Of a DNA stretch of 64,000 nucleotides, positions 44,484-52,566 are shown piece by piece. The stretch is taken from the NCBI GenBank assembly GCA_965223725.1, contig CBDCXE010000002.1:276144-340143 (forward strand), given 5' to 3'. Under the pieces are notes generated by a model. That model was given only the letters and a program-made list of their open reading frames with translations, was not told where the DNA came from and did no database searches. Position 1 is the stretch's first letter. Each line of letters begins with the position of its first letter. The position numbers were made by a program, and so were the translations under genes. Source of the stretch: CBDCXE01 sp965223725 [NCBI: Nitrospinota bacterium]. GTDB taxonomy: Bacteria > Nitrospinota_A > UBA7883.

Positions 44484-44522
44484 GATATTGATAATCATAT
44501 TCATTATATGGCCGGCTGTCAA
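44484..44522 (-). promoter_or_regulatory. Fur-box-overlapped promoter of the bacterioferritin gene
   Basis: On the minus strand TTGACA (44522-44517), a 17-base spacer and TATGAT (44499-44494) form a near-consensus promoter. gatattgataatcatattc at 44484-44502 matches 16 of 19 positions of the classical Fur box GATAATGATAATCATTATC and covers the -10 box. Binding there would block transcription, implying repression when iron is plentiful. Confidence 0.7.
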
Positions 44523-44558
44523 CTGCTTTCCTCAGCTTTTTTAATAATTTTTTCTTAT

Positions 44559-44890
44559 TAAAACAGGCAGCTCCTATTGGACAGCTCAAAGGGTGTGAAC
44601 TCACTGTGTGATGACAATGACTGCTATAACGGCTCGTTGACTATCACCGGCCCTTCCATCACAGGTAACATTGTCGATAACCAGGGTGCGGTGGCGTGGC
44701 CATCAACTCCATAGGCCATAACCTAAAGAGTGGAACGACATGCTGTTTTTCACAGGCGACGGACATAGTGATAAATACGAGTACCAAATTGGCGCCTCTG
44801 AGACCCCAGGGAATATGCCTGGGGCCACAGCATTGCATACGTCAATCTGGATTTTCACGGCGTCCGCGATTACGGTTTGCCACTTATTAC
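44559..44890 (+). pseudogene. Decayed fragment of a beta-helix surface protein (choice-of-anchor-like)
   Basis: Three short stretches in successive frames fit one ancestral protein. First, CYNGSLTITGPSITGNIVDN (from ~44620, in a stop-to-stop frame opening at 44559). Next, VAINSIGHNLKSGTTCCFSQ leading to STKLAPL (44696 on). Last, DFHGVRDYGLP (about 44850). SLTITxSxIxGN repeats, then SxGHNL, then LAPL and a final xxRGVxRxxG are the order of parallel beta-helix exoproteins of the choice-of-anchor Q/polymorphic type. The remainder of such a gene (>1 kb) is missing. The fragment's 3' end overlaps the convergent ureohydrolase gene. Confidence 0.55.
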
Positions 44891-46147
44891 AGGGTTGACA
44901 TACTCTGGGTCCATACCTTTTTTCTTCATGGCGATGCCGGTCAGAAACTGGAACATTATCCTGCGTACCAGCCGGGCGGTCTGTTGTCCTTTGTTGTCAT
45001 AGAACGGATTGAACTCTACGATATCGAATCCGACTATGGTTTTCGTCGCGGCGAATTCACGCAGCTTGGGAAACAGCTCGCGAGGGATCATACCGGTGGG
45101 GGAGCTGGAGCCTGTGCCTGGGGCATATGACATATCGAAGGTGTCGACATCGAAGGATACATACACCAGGTCGATATCTTTCAGATCCGCATAGATCTTC
45201 TCGAAGGTTTTATCAACACCGTCCCGAAGGATTTCGTGGATATGATAGACCTTGCCACCTTCAGTGAGTATCTCCTGGTACAGCTCTTCACCGAAAACAG
45301 GTGTGGACATACCAAACTGGATCACATTACTTCCATCGACCAATCCCTCCTTCACAGCCAGCGTCATAAAGGTTCCGCTGTGATAATATGCGCCAAACTT
45401 GCCGGAGCCACGATCCAGGTGAGCGTCGAAGTGTATGAACGCGACATTCTTCTTGCCATATACATCAACGATGCCTCGGAAAGTGCCGTTCGGCACTGAA
45501 TGGTCGCCACCAACGGCGAATGGAATGGCGCCTGTTTCCGCGATCTCGCGGGTTATGCGCCGGATCTCTTCAAGGGTCTGGGAGTTACTGTAGGGGTTGA
45601 GCCCAGCGTCACCGTAATCCACCGCTTTTAGAATGGTAAACGGTGGAATCAGCGTCTCATACTCGACCCAGCTCAGAGGGAACTCCGGCTGGCCATATCC
45701 GCCGTAATCCCGGTTGTAGCGCACCTCGGCTGGAGCCCACACGTTCCCTGCCGAGTGAGGCAGAGCGCCGGTTGGCGCGCCGAATATCGCTACATCCACT
45801 TCACCTTTGATCAGGTCTTGCTGATTCAACGCCACCGGTAGATGAAAGAACGTTTTGACACCGACCGGCTCCATCTGCAGGTTGTATCGCTGGATATCGA
45901 TCGGACCCGGTGTGCGTTCCGGATTTCGAGCGTCATCGCGTTCAGCACGCCAGATACTGGTCGAGTCATCCTGTTTCAGCTTCATTTTGGAAGGATCATC
46001 CGGGATTATATGCGGCCAGGGGGCCGGTTCTTCTTTAGGAGCTTTTTCTACCAGCTCCCTATTCATTTGGGCAAAAGAATCTGTGGGCACAGCGGCAATC
46101 ATGAACATGATCGCTGTACCGTAAATAAAAAATGAAATTTTTCTCAT
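44870..46147 (-). CDS. Exported ureohydrolase (agmatinase/arginase family)
   Basis: 425 residues, longer than the usual ~300 because of an N-terminal export signal (MRKISFFIYGTAIMFMIAAV, ...SFA|QM) and an ~85-residue leader region. Ureohydrolase metal motifs are intact: GGDHS (213-217), DAHLD (241-245) and SFDVDTFD (331-338), followed by APGTGSSSPTG. The GTGSSSP loop differs from GTGTPE of typical agmatinases, so the substrate (agmatine, arginine, guanidino acid, guanidine) is open. Periplasmic location is unusual for a manganese- or nickel-dependent enzyme of this fold. No polyamine genes are near. Confidence 0.85.
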   Translation of the reverse strand: MRKISFFIYGTAIMFMIAAVPTDSFAQMNRELVEKAPKEEPAPWPHIIPDDPSKMKLKQDDSTSIWRAERDDARNPERTPGPIDIQRYNLQMEPVGVKTFFHLPVALNQQDLIKGEVDVAIFGAPTGALPHSAGNVWAPAEVRYNRDYGGYGQPEFPLSWVEYETLIPPFTILKAVDYGDAGLNPYSNSQTLEEIRRITREIAETGAIPFAVGGDHSVPNGTFRGIVDVYGKKNVAFIHFDAHLDRGSGKFGAYYHSGTFMTLAVKEGLVDGSNVIQFGMSTPVFGEELYQEILTEGGKVYHIHEILRDGVDKTFEKIYADLKDIDLVYVSFDVDTFDMSYAPGTGSSSPTGMIPRELFPKLREFAATKTIVGFDIVEFNPFYDNKGQQTARLVRRIMFQFLTGIAMKKKGMDPEYVNPVISGKP

Positions 46148-46684
46148 AGCATCCTCTGTAATTTATATTGAGTCATCCGTGAACGTTTGCAACGATGATA
46201 CGGAGGCTTCGGGCTGTCTCTGTAAAAGGGGAATAACGCCAAGAGTGATGGCAAATACAACTACCAGCAAATTTTCCAATCTGGCTCCGGTCATCGCCGG
46301 TTCCTTTTTGTTACTTGCCCGTAAATGTGAAAATCATTTTATCTGCTCCTTGTCACTTCCTGTAAATAAGTTATTAATACCAAATCATACTTAGCCTGTT
46401 ATTTCATATTGGTGGAATTCAAATAAAACTATAATAATTTTATGGTTGGGCGCTTGACTTTGACCAGGCGCTGGCAAGATAGACCAGATCGTGCGATTCG
46501 TTTGAGGTTGATTACCACAATGTCATGATTTGATAAGAGAAAGCTGTAAAAGAATTTGCCTTACCTTACGGCAAGTTGTTAATATCAAGGTAGATAATTT
46601 TATAATTATTTAGATCCCGTAATCTGAATTTATATAAACTGCGGGTATAAAGTTTTGCCTTTAATACAGGAATTGAACTGATAT
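46148..46684. other. AT-rich divergent intergenic region
   Basis: 537 bases between the minus-strand ureohydrolase gene and the plus-strand parvulin gene. An open frame at 46179-46394 has no ribosome site and no domain-like sequence, so I do not call it. The right half is rich in T/A hexamers (tataat-like at 46604 region) and presumably carries the promoter of the metal-system operon. No terminator, RNA gene or clear operator was seen. Confidence 0.4.
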
Positions 46685-47500
46685 ATGAAGACTTTCCTTA
46701 AATCACCGCTGCTTCACTTTCTCGTCCTGGGCGTCGCTGGTTTTTTCGTATATGAACAATTCAAACCAGCAGGTCGGGAGACCATCTTTATCACCACCCA
46801 GACCATCGACGCCCTTCTCCAACAGAGTGAAAGCATAGCGCAAAACCCTTATACAGCCGAGCAACGGCGGGAACTGATCGAGAGCCATATCGAGGACGAG
46901 GTGTTGCTGCGCGAGGCGTATAGTCGTGGCTTCGACAAAAACGACTATCGGGTCCGCAAACGCCTGCTAAACGTTATGCGCGCGACATTGAGCGATGTCA
47001 TCCCAGAGCCTTCTCTGGCCCAGTTGCGCGCCTATTTTGACGAAAACAAAGAGCGATACCAGACTCCGCCGTCGGTTTCGTTTGAGTATGTCTTTTTTGC
47101 GTTTAACAGCGACAACCTTCCGGCTGATCCGCAGGAATTTATCAGGCGGCTCGATGATTCGCAAGAGCCACACAAGGAAGGTGATTTCAGCGACCTGGGA
47201 TCAAGGTTTACCAAAAACTCTTTTCGGATGATCGCGGGTACATTCGGCAAGCCGTTCGCCGAAACTGTTTTTGCGTTGGACCCGAACAAATGGAGCGGAC
47301 CCTTTGAATCTTTCCGGGGTGTTCACTATGTCCGTTTAACGGCGCATCACGAGCCGGAAACATCCCTGTTCGAGGAGGTGGAGTCTTATCTGCGTCAGGA
47401 ATACTTATTGCGTAAAATGCGGGACAGCCAACAGCGCAAGATAGACGATATGCGAAAAAACTACACTATAGTTGTCGAAGGGTCGAAAACGGAAAAATAA
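46685..47500 (+). CDS. Periplasmic parvulin-type peptidyl-prolyl isomerase (membrane-anchored)
   Basis: 271 residues. N-terminal anchor (LLHFLVLGVAGFFVYEQF), a SurA/PpiD-like helical chaperone part (YTAEQRRELIESHIEDEVLL, REAYSRGFDKNDYRVRKRL), then a parvulin domain (DENKERYQTPPSVSFEYVFF, DFSDLGSRFTKNSF, FALDPNKWSGPFESFRGVHY). It is the first gene of a run in which the next gene starts at its final base. Such isomerases help folding of exported proteins; here the clients may be the periplasmic parts of the neighbouring membrane proteins. Confidence 0.88.
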   Translation: MKTFLKSPLLHFLVLGVAGFFVYEQFKPAGRETIFITTQTIDALLQQSESIAQNPYTAEQRRELIESHIEDEVLLREAYSRGFDKNDYRVRKRLLNVMRATLSDVIPEPSLAQLRAYFDENKERYQTPPSVSFEYVFFAFNSDNLPADPQEFIRRLDDSQEPHKEGDFSDLGSRFTKNSFRMIAGTFGKPFAETVFALDPNKWSGPFESFRGVHYVRLTAHHEPETSLFEEVESYLRQEYLLRKMRDSQQRKIDDMRKNYTIVVEGSKTEK

Positions 47501-49727
47501 TGAAAGAGAGCCGCTTCACCCGCATAGAACATAACCGGGTTATCTTCATCGCGATGTTTCTGTTATTGTTCAGCGCCACTGCCGTCTTTGCAGATAATGT
47601 CGGCATCACCAAGGCGCGCCTGATACAGAATTCAGACAAGAGTTATATAGTCGAAGCGGATACCACGCAGGCACTACTGTGGGCCATCAAGCCGCCAATT
47701 TTCCCCGACCGGTTCCAGGTGTCGGAGCCTGAATATATAATGCAATCCGGCTGGATCATTGTGCAAGTGACAGCATCCACCGATGGGGAACCTCTATCAC
47801 CCCGAGAGGAGATACTGCTGCCCTGGATGCGCAACGGCGCGGCCCTTTCTGTGCAGTGGCTGGATGGCTCTGTTCGGCAGGGGTTATTTTTGCGCTCGCT
47901 GGAGGGTATCCATGTGCCAATGAACACGCTTATGCCGTCGGACAAGACGCTGTGGGAGGTCTGCCGCGAGCACTTCATGGCAGGTTACGGTCACCTATAT
48001 ACCGGCCTGGTCCATGTTCTGTTCAGTGGAGTGTTGTTATTCTGATCACTGCGACACAGATTATCAAGCTCCTGTTGTGCTACAGTTTCGGGCAGGCTTG
48101 CTCACTCGTTCTGGCTGATCTTGGGTTGACAGGTTTCGACCTGCTGTTCACAGATATGATCGGCCTTTTGCTTGTCTTTGTAATAGCTGTCCATAGCGCA
48201 CTCAACAAGCTGCCTTTGCGGGAGTTTCAATTGTTGTTGTTCGTATACGGCTTGTTGCACGGCCTTGCCTATGCGCAGGAGCTGACCACCATCGACCTGG
48301 CGCCCCAGCAGAAACTGCCGGCCTTGTTCATGTTTAATCTGGCTGTTGATCTTGGTCATGTCGCTATTGCGATGCTGTTTTTTATCACGCTATATATTTT
48401 CCGCAAATCGTCAGGAACCAGAGTTGTATTAGCATACGGGATCGGCGTTTTGTCGGTTGTGATGATGCTTATTCATTTCAAGGAGCATGTTATTACCGGC
48501 CAGGCAAGCCTGCTGAAACATGGCGCCAGCCAGCTATCCACCCAGTACACGCTGCCCGCTTCCCCAACCCCGCAGCAGGGCGGCGGCAGACCAAAAGGCG
48601 CCCGGCGGATGACCAGCCCGGTGATGAGCTATCTCTCCGTGGAGCCTTTCGAGGTCCGCCAGGAGATATTGATCCAGGCGCGGGCGGCGGTTCAGTTTAT
48701 GGGCGTGGACCACAAGGGCAAAGGGAGTATTCATGTCGACTCACAGGATCAGGTGAAAGAAAGTCTCCTTACGCTGATACAGAAAGCTAACCCTGTAACC
48801 ATCGATGGTCAGCCCGCAGGGTCGATACTCTCCCGGGCCGATTTCGTGACCCTTGGCCCTGCTGGTGTTATTCTTCGCCCGGAACCGGTCCCAGAGAGCC
48901 TGGACGATGGCATCCTCGGCCTGACGCTGGTCTACAAAACGGCTGACCTTGCGAATAATATAGAAATAGATTGGCGCCTTTTCTCCGACAGCGTGCGTAA
49001 GGTAGAAGCCACCACCGCCGATCCGTTCGGCGGCTCCAGCATGATCCTCACCCCAGAGAACAGTAAGTTGCAATGGAAAATCAGACTGAGCGGGTACAAG
49101 GTTCCTGTTATCGAAAAGCTGGCAGTGGAAAAACCGAAGCTGCCGGTGATCTCCGCGCTGCTGTTCATCGGCATTCTGCTTTTTGTTCTTTTATCACAGT
49201 TCAAAAAACGATATGCGCCGGGCCGTCCTGTCCTGCTCAGTGTGGCGGCTTTGGGATTTGTTCTGTATCCATTCGCCAGGTTTCCCGTGGACCTGCCACT
49301 GGTCGGCCAATGGGAGCCCTCGGCCGAGCGGACCGCTATCATACTTGATGGGTTACTGACCAACGTCTACCGCTCTTTCGATGTCCGCGACGAAAGCGAC
49401 GTCTACGACCGGCTGGCGGTGAGCGTTACAGGTCCGCAATTGACGCAGATCTATCTGGAGAACAGACAATCGCTGGAGCTGGAGAACCGGGGCGGGGCGC
49501 GGGCCAATGTCGATGAGGTGGAGATACTCGATGTCAACAGGGTGAAAGCTGCGCCGGAAGGTGGGTTCACCGCCGATGCCGCATGGACCGTCAGTGGCTC
49601 GGTGAACCATTTCGGCCACACCCATTATCGCCGCAACAGGTACCATGCGCTGGTCAATTTTATCGTCGATAATGACGCATGGAAAATAAAGGAGATCGAA
49701 CTTATTGACGAAGAGAGGTTGTTATAG
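47500..49727 (+). pseudogene. HupE/UreJ-like membrane protein with C-terminal extension, interrupted by a one-base shift
   Basis: Reading starts at ATG 47500 (signal peptide FIAMFLLLFSATAVFA) with a periplasmic domain typical of HupE/UreJ_2 proteins (VEADTTQALLWAIKPPIFPD, ...EEILLPWMRNGAALSVQWL), then MAGYGHLYTGLVHVLFSGVL. It stops at 48043-48045. One extra C after ttattc near 48040 would continue into LITATQIIKLLLCYSFGQAC and a further ~560 residues ending at 49727. The continuation includes more membrane spans (FDLLFTDMIGLLLVFVIAVH, LPALFMFNLAVDLGHVAIAM) and a large soluble domain (residues ~230-740 overall). Histidines usually conserved (GxDH, AHSxTL) appear as GLVH and GQACSL. Real pseudogene or sequencing indel; the intact neighbours favour the latter. 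Confidence 0.65.
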
Positions 49728-49765
49728 TAAATCGGGCAGTATGTTAAGAGTATGGGAAAATCAGT

Positions 49766-50425
49766 ATGATCAATCTTGCCAATGTAGAATTCCGCTACCC
49801 CGCGGGTGAGTTCCATCTCACCATCCCGGGCCTGAAGGTTAAAGCGGGTGACAAAGTGGGTGTGATAGGCCCAAGCGGTTCCGGCAAGACCACCCTGCTA
49901 AATCTGGTTGCCGGCATACTTACGCCATCAAGGGGAAGTGTCAGCGTCGATCAGATGGAGATCAACAGTCAGGATGACGTGTCGAGGCGCGATTTCCGCA
50001 TCACCAACATCGGTTTTATATTCCAGGACTTTGGCCTGCTCGATTACCTGGATGTGAGGGATAATATACTGCATCCATACCGCATCACCGGCGCGCTACA
50101 GCTAAATGGTGATGTCCGTGGCCGGGCGGATGAACTGGCCGGGCAAATGGGTATAGGGGACAAGATGGCCCGCCATCCAACGGATCTCTCCCATGGTGAA
50201 CGCCAGCGGGTCGCCATCTGTCGTGCTCTCCTGCCTGGACCGAAGCTGATCCTGGCCGATGAAGCGACCGGCAACCTGGATCCTAAAAGCAAACTGCAGA
50301 TACTCGATTTACTGTTCGAAAGTGTTGATAGCCACAATGCGACATTACTGGCTGTCACCCATGACCAGCAGCTGTTGCCGCACTTCGATCATGTTATTAA
50401 CTTCGATGATTTTCTGCAGGATTGA
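49766..50425 (+). CDS. ABC transporter ATP-binding protein, LolD/MacB type
   Basis: 219 residues. Walker A GPSGSGKTTLLNLVAG, Q-loop NIGFIFQDFGLLDYL, signature LSHGERQRVAICRALL, Walker B LILADEATGNLDPKSK and the switch His in LAVTHDQQL. The Q-loop FQxFGLL and signature place it with the LolD/FtsE/MacB mechanotransmission group, matching the FtsX-like permease encoded next. Its stop is 5 bases before the permease ATG. A LolD-type ATPase beside a ZnuA-like binding protein is uncommon. Confidence 0.93.
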   Translation: MINLANVEFRYPAGEFHLTIPGLKVKAGDKVGVIGPSGSGKTTLLNLVAGILTPSRGSVSVDQMEINSQDDVSRRDFRITNIGFIFQDFGLLDYLDVRDNILHPYRITGALQLNGDVRGRADELAGQMGIGDKMARHPTDLSHGERQRVAICRALLPGPKLILADEATGNLDPKSKLQILDLLFESVDSHNATLLAVTHDQQLLPHFDHVINFDDFLQD

Positions 50426-50430
50426 CCGGC

Positions 50431-51609
50431 ATGATCGATAGCTTCTACCTGGCCTGGCGCTACCTGCGATACAACAGGGTAAAAACCACCATCCTCATCG
50501 GCTGTATCACCATCATCGCCGCTTTGCCCCTGGCGCTGGAAGTCTTGCTGAACGAAAGTGAACGGCAGCTGGTGTTGCGGGCAGAGTCGAGCCCGCTTCT
50601 GATCGGCGCCAAAGGGAGCGCGCTGGACCTTGTGATGAACTCGCTCTACTTCGGCGATGAGGTACCGGAAACCATAACTATGGAGGCCGCGGAGCAAGTG
50701 ATGGAGAGTGGCCTGGCTACTCCGATACCGCTCTATATCCGCTTCAAGGCGCGCGACTTCCCGGTGGTCGGCGCCCCGCTCGACTATTTCGAATTCCGCG
50801 GATTAACACTTGCCGAAGGTGAAATGTTCACCATGATCGGCCAATGCGTTATCGGGGCGGAAGTGGCCCGCGAGCTTGACCTGGGGCCGGGCGACCATAT
50901 TATCTCATCTCCGGAAACCTTGTTCAACATAGCCGGGGTCTATCCGCTGAAAATGAAAATTACCGGTGTGCTGGCGCCGACACAGAGCGCCGATGACCTG
51001 GGTGTGTTCGTTGATATCCGCACCGCCTGGGTGATTGACGGGCTCGGTCATGGCCACAAGGATGTTACCAAAACAACGGATAGCTCTGTCATACTGAAAA
51101 AGGAGAAGGGCAACGTCACCGCCAACGCCAAGCTGATGCAGTATACAGAGATCACCGAGGAGAATATCGACTCGTTCCACCTCCATGGCGACCCGGCGAA
51201 CTTCCCGATTACCGCAGTGCTCGCCGTGCCGTTTGATGAAAAATCGGGGACCATCCTGCAGGGCCGTTACTTGGAAAAGCAGACACCGTACCAGATCGTC
51301 CAGCCAAAAGAGGTGATCGACACATTGATGGCGAACATTTTCAAGATCCGTAACGTGCTGGATGCGGTGATCGTGCTGGTAGGCTCCGCCACTTTGCTGG
51401 CGTTGATTCTGGTTTTTTCTCTGTCACTGCGGCTGCGGGAGCGGGAGATCGAAGTGATTTATAAACTCGGCTGCAGCAGGGCCACCATCGCGCGGCTGTT
51501 GGGCGCGGAGATATTGATCATCGCTCTGGTCAGCGGCGCCATCTGCGCTGTTTTGCTGGGCCTTGTCGCCCATTATGATCAGGCCCTGGTCAGGAATTTA
51601 TTTATATAA
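50431..51609 (+). CDS. FtsX-like ABC permease with a His-containing periplasmic domain
   Basis: 392 residues from MIDSFYLAWRYLRYNRVKTT (ATG 50431 preferred to a TTG three codons earlier). Membrane span 1 (ILIGCITIIAALPLALEVLL) is followed by a ~270-residue periplasmic domain. That domain includes PVVGAPLDYFEFRGLTLAEG, VIGAEVARELDLGPGDHIIS and FVDIRTAWVIDGLGHGHKDV. Spans 2-3 then follow (VIVLVGSATLLALILVFSLS, IIALVSGAICAVLLGL). This is the MacB/LolC topology, three spans visible and a possible fourth at the end. The GHGHKD motif in the periplasmic domain looks suited to metal contact. Mechanotransmission permeases normally extrude or extract; here it is paired with a metal-binding-protein gene. 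Confidence 0.85.
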   Translation: MIDSFYLAWRYLRYNRVKTTILIGCITIIAALPLALEVLLNESERQLVLRAESSPLLIGAKGSALDLVMNSLYFGDEVPETITMEAAEQVMESGLATPIPLYIRFKARDFPVVGAPLDYFEFRGLTLAEGEMFTMIGQCVIGAEVARELDLGPGDHIISSPETLFNIAGVYPLKMKITGVLAPTQSADDLGVFVDIRTAWVIDGLGHGHKDVTKTTDSSVILKKEKGNVTANAKLMQYTEITEENIDSFHLHGDPANFPITAVLAVPFDEKSGTILQGRYLEKQTPYQIVQPKEVIDTLMANIFKIRNVLDAVIVLVGSATLLALILVFSLSLRLREREIEVIYKLGCSRATIARLLGAEILIIALVSGAICAVLLGLVAHYDQALVRNLFI

Positions 51610-51628
51610 AGATTGTTGGAGGCACTGT

Positions 51629-52522
51629 ATGTATATAAAACGAATACTGTCAATCACTTTTGTTATGTTGATGGTTATGCCGACTGCTTTTTCCGCAGCG
51701 TCATCACCTTTGGTTATTTACACCAGCAACTACCCACTCACATATTTTGCCGAACGGATCGGCGCCGCCCATGTGAACGTTGTTTTTCCTGCGCCGCCCG
51801 ATGTTGACCCTGCGTTCTGGCGGCCTGACGAGGCGACCATCCGTGATTACCAGAAAGCCGACCTGATCATCCTCAATGGCGCCGGGTATGAAAAATGGAC
51901 CAAAGTTTTCAGCCTGCCGATACAGCGGACCGTTGATACTTCCAAAGCGTTTAGGGACAGCCTGATATATAGCAAAACCGATGTGACGCACAACCACGGG
52001 CCAGCCGGCGACCATTCGCACAGCGGAATAGCGTTTACGACCTGGCTCGACTTCCAGCAGGCCGCGATGCAGGCCGAGGCGATATTCAAAGCGTTGGCGC
52101 GCAAGCTGCCGGAGCATCGCGAGGAACTTGCCAGGAATTATGATGCGCTAAAAATGGATCTGCTGGCGCTGGACAGACAAATGGCTGAACTGAGCGAGAT
52201 CAAACCGGGGCTGCCCCTTGTCGCATCCCACCCGATCTATCAATATATGGCAAGACGTTACAGCCTGAACCTGCAAATGGTATTGTGGGAGCCGGATGAA
52301 GCGCCGGGTGAAGCCGATTGGAACCATCTACAGAGCCTGGTCCAGGGTCATCAAGCCAAGTGGATGGTTTGGGAAGGCGCGCCACTGAAAGCGTCGAAGA
52401 CACGGCTGGAATTGATGAACATAGAAAGTCTGATTTTCGACCCCTGTTATTCAAAGCCGGAGAAAGGTGACTTCCTGTCGGTCATGCAAGAAAATATCAG
52501 AAACATCGCGACAGCATTCTGA
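51629..52522 (+). CDS. Periplasmic metal-binding protein, ZnuA-like
   Basis: 297 residues from the ATG behind TTGGAGGCACTGT; signal peptide YIKRILSITFVMLMVMPTAF, SA|AS. Cluster-9 fold: PLVIYTSNYPLTYFAERIG, PAPPDVDPAFWRPDEATIRD, ADLIILNGAGYEKW. A His-rich loop follows (THNHGPAGDHSHSG), then the long backbone helix and ASHPIYQYMARRYSLNLQMV. The first metal His, usually HxYEP, is replaced by DVDPAFWRP, so coordination differs from ZnuA. It is the last gene of the parvulin-HupE-ABC run and presumably captures Zn, Mn or Ni. Confidence 0.85.
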   Translation: MYIKRILSITFVMLMVMPTAFSAASSPLVIYTSNYPLTYFAERIGAAHVNVVFPAPPDVDPAFWRPDEATIRDYQKADLIILNGAGYEKWTKVFSLPIQRTVDTSKAFRDSLIYSKTDVTHNHGPAGDHSHSGIAFTTWLDFQQAAMQAEAIFKALARKLPEHREELARNYDALKMDLLALDRQMAELSEIKPGLPLVASHPIYQYMARRYSLNLQMVLWEPDEAPGEADWNHLQSLVQGHQAKWMVWEGAPLKASKTRLELMNIESLIFDPCYSKPEKGDFLSVMQENIRNIATAF

Positions 52523-52566
52523 TAACGTACTTCTTTATATATGTGACGGCGCCACTTACTCGATAA

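Noticed and set aside
46179-46394. 71-codon ORF upstream of the parvulin gene
   Set aside because: No ribosome site, no domain-like sequence, AT-rich divergent promoter region.
48030-48050. Programmed frameshift in the HupE-like gene
   Set aside because: No slippery heptamer or downstream structure is evident; a missing C explains the break more simply.
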